Assembly (NCBI GenBank): GCA_009924885.1 | Contig: RFQS01000088.1 | Location: 1-8,988 of the forward strand | Origin: Pseudomonadota bacterium | GTDB lineage: Bacteria; Cyanobacteriota; Vampirovibrionia; LMEP-6097 | DNA length: 8,988 nt | Reading direction: 5' to 3' | Shown here: in pieces, positions 1-5,510 of the stretch | How the letters are laid out: each line of letters begins with the position of its first letter | Position numbering within the stretch: the first letter of the stretch is position 1 | Made by a program: the position numbers and the translations under genes | The notes under the pieces: model-generated | The model's input: only the letters and a program-made list of their open reading frames with translations | What the model was told of the DNA's origin: nothing | Database searches by the model: none

Positions 1-401
1 GTATTTACTGTATCCACGAATGCACCTGTTGCAGGTAAATAAGTATTGACTGCATCAATTTGTTTTAAATATTGTGTTCTTAGAGTATCATCTATATTTT
101 GAATTCTGCCTGCTAATATAGAATTGCTAGAAATTACTTCTTCTTTATTTGGATATAAAGCAGCTATCTTATCTTTCGTATAAAAAACATTTGTTAAGTT
201 TGTAATATTGCCTAAATTTTCTGAACTAAATATTATGTCATTCGCATTTTTTATTTGAATATAATTTTGTATATGTTTTTTAGTCATTAATGAATTTAAT
301 AAAAAATACGAATTATCTTTAATAGTATGGCCCCATTTCTTGATTTTCATATTCATTTTCATGTTCTTAGATGAAGAATCTAGACCATGGAATATTGGCA
401 T
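1..401 (-). CDS. Partial hypothetical protein, 5' end of gene only
   Basis: An uninterrupted minus-strand reading frame enters from the divergent intergenic region and leaves the window at position 1, so the C-terminus is missing. About 133 codons are visible. It has no membrane segment, no signal peptide and no motif I recognise. The translation is rich in Asn, Ile and Lys (for example SSNSILAGRIQNIDDTLR) and looks soluble and mostly helical. The start is uncertain. ATG at 401 gives the longest frame, while in-frame ATGs at 362, 356 and 350 (Met-Lys-Met-Asn-Met-Lys) are alternatives, and none has a good Shine-Dalgarno sequence. By hand count, bases 1-360 are only about 25% G+C, clearly lower than the neighbouring genes, which may indicate a different origin. 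It is transcribed divergently from the gene at 458. I assign no function. Confidence 0.6.
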   Translation of the reverse strand, partial: MPIFHGLDSSSKNMKMNMKIKKWGHTIKDNSYFLLNSLMTKKHIQNYIQIKNANDIIFSSENLGNITNLTNVFYTKDKIAALYPNKEEVISSNSILAGRIQNIDDTLRTQYLKQIDAVNTYLPATGAFVDTVN

Positions 402-425
402 ATGAATTATTAAGTCTTGAAGATC

Positions 426-434
426 TGTTATACG
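426..434. promoter_or_regulatory. Possible shared (bidirectional) -10 element between divergent genes
   Basis: The sequence TGTTATACG reads on the plus strand as an extended -10 (TG, one base, then TATACG), about 24 bases before the GTG at 458. On the minus strand the same bases read TATAAC (433-428), five of six matches to TATAAT, about 27 bases before the ATG at 401. No convincing -35 is visible in either direction. This is the best promoter candidate in the short gap between the divergent genes, but it rests on motif matching alone. Confidence 0.3.
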
Positions 435-457
435 AAAAACAGAAAAGGTAGGAGACA

Positions 458-820
458 GTGGAAAGTAGAGAAGCAATAAAGTCATCATTAAAGGTCCAGC
501 TTGATAGATACAGCAGGATGGTTACTGTATTGTCTGGCATTATTTTTATTCTATGTTCTGCGGTTCTTTTAATGTTAAGACTTTTTTCATCGGAAGCAGA
601 GCTTGATGTTGCAGCATTAGTCGCTGACACGCTTACTGTTGCTAGCATCATGGCGTTTATATCCTTTTTTATCTTACGGCTGCTTGTTAAGAGTGCGCAG
701 AGAGCACATGTCAAGAGCTTTGCTAAAAAGAGAGAATTAAGGTTACAGCACAGAGAAGAGGAGCTTGCGATGAGATACAAAAAACTTCAAACATTTGATC
801 AATCAAGTTTGAAAAAATAA
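458..820 (+). CDS. Small protein with two membrane segments, upstream of the sigma factor
   Basis: This encodes 120 residues, with no family recognised. The start is GTG. An in-frame TAG at 449-451 lies only two codons upstream, so no earlier start is possible, and purine-rich AAAGGTAGGAG (444-454) can serve as ribosome binding site. Residues 1-20 are polar. Two hydrophobic segments follow at about 21-43 and 55-77, joined by a short acidic loop (SSEAELD). Residues 78-112 are strongly charged (Lys/Arg/Glu) and could form a cytoplasmic helix or coiled coil. This suggests a membrane hairpin with both ends in the cytoplasm. The stop is 14 bp before the fliA-type gene on the same strand, so the two are probably cotranscribed. 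That placement allows a flagellar role or control of the sigma factor, but neither is shown by the sequence. A later in-frame ATG at 518 would cut off the polar N-terminus. Confidence 0.75.
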   Translation: MESREAIKSSLKVQLDRYSRMVTVLSGIIFILCSAVLLMLRLFSSEAELDVAALVADTLTVASIMAFISFFILRLLVKSAQRAHVKSFAKKRELRLQHREEELAMRYKKLQTFDQSSLKK

Positions 821-834
821 GGCGGCAGTAATTT

Positions 835-1698
835 ATGGTAACTAGCTCATCGCAATCTAATTCAAAGGGGTCTACGGAGTCAAAAAAAGAATTACTTATA
901 TCTCATCCTTTGCAATTAAATCTTAAAAGCGTTGAAAGAAAAGCTGAGAACACAAGGCTATGGGCAAGATATAACCAAGTTAATAAAAAAACTGAACTCA
1001 GAGAACAGTTAATTATTAGGTATGCTCATCTGGTAAATTGGGTGGTCGGTAGATTTCCTCAATTAGAGACAGCTGATTTTGATAAAGAGGATTTAATGGG
1101 TTACGGGACTATTGGTCTTATTGAGGCTATAGATCGCTTTGATAATGCTAAAGACTGTTCATTTGAGACTTTCGCTACTAATAGAATTCGTGGAGCGATT
1201 CTTGATTTTTTAAGATCTAGAGATTTTCTTTCACGAAATAGTCGAGAGAGAGTAAAGAGATTTAATCAGAGATTAGCAGAGTTGGAGTCACGTTTAGGCT
1301 ATACTCCGACGGATGAAGAGATAAAAAAACATTTAACTATAGAAAATGAAGAATTAAGAGTACTTCAGCAAGAATCTAGTGCAGTAATATTCTCATTAGA
1401 CGCTCAAGAAAATGGTAATTCATCAGAAGAGTCATCTGTGGCTTTAGTGGATAAAATGCCTTCTAAAACTGAGGCTACTGAGGATTATGCTGAGTCAAAT
1501 CTTGTTAGAGACAAGCTTGCTGCGGCAATAGATAGTTTAAAAGAAAGAGAGAGGCTAATAATTTCTCTGTATCACTATGAAAAATTAACTTTTAAGGAGA
1601 TAGGAACTATACTAGATATTTCAGAATCTAGAGCAAGTCAGCTCCACCAGAAGTCCTTACAAAAATTAAGAACCATTATGAAAGATTTCGTTATTTAA
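835..1698 (+). CDS. fliA: FliA/WhiG-family RNA polymerase sigma factor
   Basis: This is a group 3 sigma-70 factor of 287 residues, the family that directs RNA polymerase to flagellar and related promoters. Region 2 spans about residues 57-127, with LREQLIIRYAHLV, then DFDKEDLMGYGTIGLIEAID and RFD, then FETFATNRIRGAILDFLR (core binding and -10 melting). Region 3 lies at about 135-185, including LGYTPTDEEI. Region 4 lies at about 225-283, with the helix-turn-helix FKEIGTILDISESRASQLHQ (253-272). Usual FliA length is about 230-260; the surplus is a Ser/Lys-rich N-terminal tail of about 40 residues. The ATG is preceded at good spacing by AAGGCGG (819-825), and no other Met occurs before residue 88, so this start is secure. 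The region 2.4 segment reads RDFLSRNSR, where most family members have something like RDWVPRS. It is the second gene of a two-gene unit, and its stop overlaps the convergent rseP gene. The family assignment is firm; flagellar function is inferred. Confidence 0.9.
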   Translation: MVTSSSQSNSKGSTESKKELLISHPLQLNLKSVERKAENTRLWARYNQVNKKTELREQLIIRYAHLVNWVVGRFPQLETADFDKEDLMGYGTIGLIEAIDRFDNAKDCSFETFATNRIRGAILDFLRSRDFLSRNSRERVKRFNQRLAELESRLGYTPTDEEIKKHLTIENEELRVLQQESSAVIFSLDAQENGNSSEESSVALVDKMPSKTEATEDYAESNLVRDKLAAAIDSLKERERLIISLYHYEKLTFKEIGTILDISESRASQLHQKSLQKLRTIMKDFVI

Positions 1699-2806
1699 CG
1701 AAGAAGGATCTAATATCATTAATCGTGGTTATCGCCATTAAACTTAGAAGGAATATGAAACCTGCCTGTACTAAGCCATCCTGAAGTTTAGTCGAAGGTT
1801 TTTTCTTGAATATGGCTTCATAGCCTAAAAACAGAAGATGACCACCATCTAAAGCTGGTATCGGTAATAGGTTTATAACTGCAAGGTTTAAGCTTAAGAG
1901 GAAAGCAAATTCTAGTATCATCCAAAGATTATGTTTTATATCTTGAGTGATTAATTGAACTATACCTACTATTCCTTTTACATCACCTAAGCTTGCTGTC
2001 GCAAAATCTAAGTGAAGACCAAATACACTCACTACTTTAGCGAGAAGAGAAGCTAAAATGGCAAAAACTGAAAAGATCATCATCACTGTGGCGTTAACCG
2101 TGAATTTTAATCCTGAAAAAATAGCACTAAAAATATTTTCAGATTTTATATATTCTTTTTCATAACCGAGTTGTACGCCGATAACACCTTCTGAATGAAC
2201 CGAGTAAATTTTATCTTTATTCGCTACTTTGATTTGTATATCTTGATCTTTAAATTCTGCGATTTTACTTTGCATCTGAGTGCCAGTACTTATAGCGATT
2301 CCGTTTATAGATAAGATTTTATCTCCAGCTTCTAGTCCAGCTATTTTAGCTGCGGAAGTGTCACTGGTAAAGCCTTTTATAACAGTACTCGGTACTATTT
2401 TAGGAAGACCAATGCTCATTGCCATTACTACAGCAATTAGAAAGGCGAATATAATATTAAAAGCTACTCCAGCAACGGCAACTACGGCTCTTGGTAATAC
2501 TGGGAATTTGCGAAAAGGTTTTAAATCATCTAGATCTTTAAGAGTTTCTTCGCTGGTTTCATCGTGAGTTTCAGGTATTGCTACAAAGCCGCCTATAAGT
2601 AAAAAATAAAAACGAAACCTAGTTCCCCATCTTTTACAGATCTCTATATATGGTCCGAAAGGCATTCCTATACCGAATATTGGTGTCTGGAAGCCATAAA
2701 ATTTAGCTGCAAGAAAATGCCCGAATTCGTGTACTACTATAAGTAAAGTTATAATCAGTATGCTAAGCAGAACGAAAAGAAAGTCCATCAGAGCTAAGTT
2801 TATCAT
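1691..2806 (-). CDS. rseP: RseP/YaeL-type site-2 intramembrane zinc metalloprotease (M50 family)
   Basis: This is a membrane protease of 371 residues that cuts transmembrane helices, in many bacteria those of anti-sigma factors or leftover signal peptides. The first membrane helix carries the zinc-binding HExxH motif (VVHEFGHFLAAK, HEFGH at residues 26-30). A second helix at about 108-130 contains GVAFNIIFAF. A single PDZ domain lies at about 140-215 (AGLEAGDKILSING at 156-169). The third zinc-ligand region is NLLPIPALDGGHL at 312-324, within a helix at 298-316, and a last helix ends near 360. One PDZ domain instead of the two in E. coli RseP, and the shorter length, match the form common outside proteobacteria. 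ATG at 2806 is preceded by a weak AGGT; Met7 has no better site. It follows the glycosyltransferase gene by 33 bp and is probably last in the operon. Its stop codon lies inside the last codons of the convergent sigma-factor gene. Substrate unknown. Confidence 0.93.
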   Translation of the reverse strand: MINLALMDFLFVLLSILIITLLIVVHEFGHFLAAKFYGFQTPIFGIGMPFGPYIEICKRWGTRFRFYFLLIGGFVAIPETHDETSEETLKDLDDLKPFRKFPVLPRAVVAVAGVAFNIIFAFLIAVVMAMSIGLPKIVPSTVIKGFTSDTSAAKIAGLEAGDKILSINGIAISTGTQMQSKIAEFKDQDIQIKVANKDKIYSVHSEGVIGVQLGYEKEYIKSENIFSAIFSGLKFTVNATVMMIFSVFAILASLLAKVVSVFGLHLDFATASLGDVKGIVGIVQLITQDIKHNLWMILEFAFLLSLNLAVINLLPIPALDGGHLLFLGYEAIFKKKPSTKLQDGLVQAGFIFLLSLMAITTINDIRSFFVK

Positions 2807-2839
2807 GGTGACCTAAGCGTGTCTCTTTAAGTAGCTGAA

Positions 2840-3907
2840 TTAGCGTGAAAAGCCTATGGATAAAAGCTTTTCGAAAAGTTTTTCGGGGCTTATTTTATTC
2901 ATAGAGCCGTTATCTTTTTTGAAAGTTCTTTTATGGCTAGCTTTGGTGTTATAGATTTCATCGTAGCTAAGATAATCAAAGCTATACGGTCCAGAGCGTT
3001 TTGCTGAAGTTGGTCCATAGATTCCAATTATTTGTGCAGAGTCTGAATTATAGAGAGCATCTGCAGCTAGGTGTAGTGGACCCGTATCTACTCCTAGTAT
3101 TAGATCGGCATCCTTGAAGAACATTCTCAGACCAGTAAGTCCTTTATCTAGAACTAGTGTGCATTTTTGATAATTATGCGGTAATAAATCATGGGTAATA
3201 GATTCTAGATAGGCTTTTTCGGAAGGAATGCCAGTGAGATAAAATTTAGCTGCTGGAAATTCTACGCTGATTTTCTCTATGATGCTTACCCAGTGGTTTT
3301 TAGACCAGAATTTAGTTTCCCAAGTCGCGCAGGGGATGAGTACTACTTTTCGTAAAGGTATATTTTTAGCAGAGCGTAAAATCTTTTTAGTTTTATAGGG
3401 TTCTGGAATCTTACCTTGAAAAAACTCATGAAAAAAAAATTCGCTGAGAAAAAAATTCGCTAATTTAAAATTATGCTCAACTACATGAAAATTCTTATCC
3501 CAAATAGAATGCTGTCTTAATTTCATATCATAAAGTAATCCAGCTATTTTCTCACGAGGTTCTGCAAAGCCTACTCTTCTTTCAGCAAGAGAGAATAAAC
3601 TGATAAAACTAGTTTTAAGCAGTCCCTGAAAATCGATGACATAGTCATATTTTTCTTTAATAAGATCTCCCAGAGTGTTGATTATGCTGCTGAACTTTTT
3701 ATCTTTCAGAGTATGAATTTTATTTATAAAACTAAGCTCTAGTAAGAGGTCTTGAAATTTTTCATAGATTAGAAAATCTATAGAGTAATTTAAATCATTA
3801 GCTTCCAGATTTGCATTTATATATTTTAGTGCAGGAAAACTGTGGACAATGTCCCCAAGTGCGCTTAATCGAATAATAAGTATTTTAAATTTAGTCTTTT
3901 TTTTAAT
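2840..3907 (-). CDS. Glycosyltransferase family 9, probable LPS heptosyltransferase, non-canonical start
   Basis: This enzyme transfers a sugar, usually ADP-heptose, to the lipopolysaccharide core on the cytoplasmic face of the inner membrane. The intact frame is about 355 residues, normal for the family. The N-terminal Rossmann half starts with ILIIRLSALGDIVHSFPALK (9-28, acceptor loop), then DYVIDFQGLLKTS (88-100) and RRVGF (110-114). The C-terminal donor half has IPCATWETKFW (191-201), GVDTGPLHLAA (272-282) and GPTSAKRSGPY (298-308). No ATG, GTG or TTG lies between an upstream in-frame TAG, inside acpS, and the first conserved motif. The best start is ATT at 3907-3905, sharing one base with the acpS stop and giving MKKKTKFKILIIR; ATA at 3910 or 3883 are alternatives. 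Starting at the internal Met at 3526 (residue 128) would delete the whole acceptor half. A tracts of 8, 9 and 7 bases interrupt the gene. WaaC versus another heptosyltransferase cannot be settled. Confidence 0.85.
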   Translation of the reverse strand: MKKKTKFKILIIRLSALGDIVHSFPALKYINANLEANDLNYSIDFLIYEKFQDLLLELSFINKIHTLKDKKFSSIINTLGDLIKEKYDYVIDFQGLLKTSFISLFSLAERRVGFAEPREKIAGLLYDMKLRQHSIWDKNFHVVEHNFKLANFFLSEFFFHEFFQGKIPEPYKTKKILRSAKNIPLRKVVLIPCATWETKFWSKNHWVSIIEKISVEFPAAKFYLTGIPSEKAYLESITHDLLPHNYQKCTLVLDKGLTGLRMFFKDADLILGVDTGPLHLAADALYNSDSAQIIGIYGPTSAKRSGPYSFDYLSYDEIYNTKASHKRTFKKDNGSMNKISPEKLFEKLLSIGFSR

Positions 3908-4313
3908 TATTTTCGCTATAACCTATTACTACTGCTATACTCATGGTCTTCTCGTGACTGATGGATATATCCCATTTACTAAGACCTAATTTCTCTGCGA
4001 CTTTAGCAGCATTGTTAATTAGTTTGACATACGGAGCTGAGGAATTCTCGTATTTAAGAATTAATATATCTTGAAAGCTAATTTCTTTTCCTATACCCGT
4101 GCCAAGTGCTTTAGCTACAGCTTCCTTTGCTGCGTATCTAGCCGCAATTCGATGATTGATAGAGGGTTTTAAACTTTTTTGATTTAAACCAAATTCTAAA
4201 TAATCCTGTTCTTCTGTCGTGAGTATACGGGCGATAAACTTTTTGCCGTAACGTCTGAGAATTTTTTCTATTCTTTTAGGGTCGCAGAGGTCTGTACCGA
4301 TTTTAATAGTCAT
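3903..4313 (-). CDS. acpS: Holo-[acyl-carrier-protein] synthase
   Basis: AcpS moves the 4'-phosphopantetheine arm from coenzyme A to a serine of apo-acyl carrier protein, activating it for fatty-acid synthesis in the cytoplasm. The protein has 136 residues. Family landmarks are the N-terminal IGTDLCDPKRI with the metal-binding Asp8, the core RYAAKEAVAKALGTGIG (59-75) with Glu64, and a C-terminal SISHEKTMSIAVVIGY (117-132). It is slightly longer than the usual 120-125 residues because of a loop at about 43-54. ATG at 4313 has AGGA nine bases upstream, located in the last codons of the attH-like gene. It follows that gene by three bases, and its stop touches the proposed ATT start of the glycosyltransferase, so translation of the three is probably coupled. 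AcpS sitting among envelope genes is common and does not imply a special carrier protein. Confidence 0.95.
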   Translation of the reverse strand: MTIKIGTDLCDPKRIEKILRRYGKKFIARILTTEEQDYLEFGLNQKSLKPSINHRIAARYAAKEAVAKALGTGIGKEISFQDILILKYENSSAPYVKLINNAAKVAEKLGLSKWDISISHEKTMSIAVVIGYSENN

Positions 4314-4316
4314 AGA

Positions 4317-5510
4317 TTAATATCCTACTAATTCCATGTAACCTTTGCCTGTGATTTTATTTTTACTAAACTCGCCATTAACTTCTATGGCTCCTTCATA
4401 ATATGGATAATTATTCTGATGCTCCTGCTCTTTTAGGAGAGGTTTAATTTTAACTTTCAGATCTAGTTTTGGAATTTCCATAGTCCAAGAAATTGGGTAT
4501 TCAGCACCACTATATTTACTTTTAAATTTTTCGGTACTGTTAAGAACTATATCTTGAGCTGTAAATGGATGTTTTTCACCAGCTGCATCTATGATAACAC
4601 CACCACTGTGTGCCATATCCGTATTGTTTTCTTGATCTCTAAGTCTGTAATACATTATTTCGACATTATTTTCTAATTGTAAAGCGAACCAATCCCAGCC
4701 AGCTAAAGTACCTCCGAGTGAACTTGTGCTAAATTCTCTGTCTAGCCAACTAAATCCTTTAACTTTAAAGATCTGATCTCCGATTTGTATTTTTCCTTTA
4801 CTGGCTAATTTTGAGATTGAATAATAGTATGAAGCATTACCAGCACCATTACTTTTTTGACTTAAACCATCAAGACCTTGTAATGTAACTGGTTTAACTG
4901 GTTTTAAGTTTAGTTTCATGCTTAGATCCTTATCTTGAGCCCTAAGGATTATGGGGAAAATATTTTCAGCATTAGCTTTAGGACTTGATTGAATAGACCA
5001 ATTTTTAACCCAGACTTTATAAGGATTTATCCTAGCACCAGCCTGTCCTAAGCTTTCTCTGCCGAGTTTTTCAAAAGAATAGAATTTTTTATTGTGAATA
5101 TCAGTAATAGCAAAGTGAGCCATATAGATCTCTTTAGTTTGCCAATTATTTAAGACGTTTTTCTTATCTTCTGCATCAAAAATAGGTTCTAGTCCGTTTC
5201 TAAAGATAGTTAATTGATAGCCGAATTCGTGACCATTAGCATCTTCTAAGTTTCCAGTATAGTACCACCATTCAGTTTTAAATTCTTCGTGACTACCATG
5301 ATCTTGAGGGAAACTGAAATCATAGGGATCTAGCGCTTTCGCAAACTTAGTGTCTATTTCTTCATGCTTAAGTAATTCACTAGGTTTCTGAAGCTTAAAA
5401 TGTTTTTCATTAAAAGGTGTATTTGAAAAGAATTTAGAGCTTAAAAATACGAGAATGAGCACTAAGCTAGAGATTAAAATTATTGGTAATTTAGAATTTT
5501 TTTTCTTCAT
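4317..5510 (-). CDS. AttH/CrtC-type lipocalin-like exported protein
   Basis: A protein of 397 residues in the AttH / carotenoid 1,2-hydratase-like family (COG5621, sometimes labelled predicted secreted hydrolase), a double beta-barrel related to lipocalins. It starts with three Lys and a hydrophobic segment at about 8-28, a signal peptide or membrane anchor; there is no lipobox cysteine, so it is not a typical lipoprotein. Family blocks occur in order: PQDHGSHEEFKTEWWYYTGN (68-87), GYQLTIFR (97-104), AHFAITD (131-137), YYYSISKL (228-235), GFSWLDREFSTSSLGG (252-267), GWDWFALQL (271-279) and the closing GKGYMELVGY (388-397). The ending matches the usual C-terminus, so it looks complete. The ATG follows the permease stop (TAG) with no gap, and the nearest SD-like AGGA is distant, which suggests coupled translation. 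Next to a LolD-like ATPase and FtsX-like permease it corresponds to the H component of AttEFGH-type systems. Substrate and any enzymatic activity are unknown. Confidence 0.88.
   Translation of the reverse strand: MKKKNSKLPIILISSLVLILVFLSSKFFSNTPFNEKHFKLQKPSELLKHEEIDTKFAKALDPYDFSFPQDHGSHEEFKTEWWYYTGNLEDANGHEFGYQLTIFRNGLEPIFDAEDKKNVLNNWQTKEIYMAHFAITDIHNKKFYSFEKLGRESLGQAGARINPYKVWVKNWSIQSSPKANAENIFPIILRAQDKDLSMKLNLKPVKPVTLQGLDGLSQKSNGAGNASYYYSISKLASKGKIQIGDQIFKVKGFSWLDREFSTSSLGGTLAGWDWFALQLENNVEIMYYRLRDQENNTDMAHSGGVIIDAAGEKHPFTAQDIVLNSTEKFKSKYSGAEYPISWTMEIPKLDLKVKIKPLLKEQEHQNNYPYYEGAIEVNGEFSKNKITGKGYMELVGY

Noticed and set aside
24..36. Small hairpin ACCTG-TTG-CAGGT
   Set aside because: Five-base arms within a coding frame; expected by chance.
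367..780. 137-codon minus-strand frame opposite the small membrane protein gene
   Set aside because: It lies antisense to a better supported gene with a start, RBS and operon context, and its translation is a low-complexity Ser/Leu mixture without family features.
2280..2567. Plus-strand frame inside rseP
   Set aside because: Antisense shadow of the conserved PDZ-encoding region; no start signals and no recognisable protein.
2867..2878. Palindrome CTTTTCGAAAAG near the glycosyltransferase 3' end
   Set aside because: It lies within coding sequence, has no loop and no U-tract, and the arms are AT-rich, so it is not a credible terminator.
2840..3526. Reading the glycosyltransferase as a truncated 228-residue gene or pseudogene starting at Met 3526
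   Set aside because: The frame continues upstream without a stop and encodes the complete conserved N-terminal half, so the gene is full length; only the start codon is unusual.
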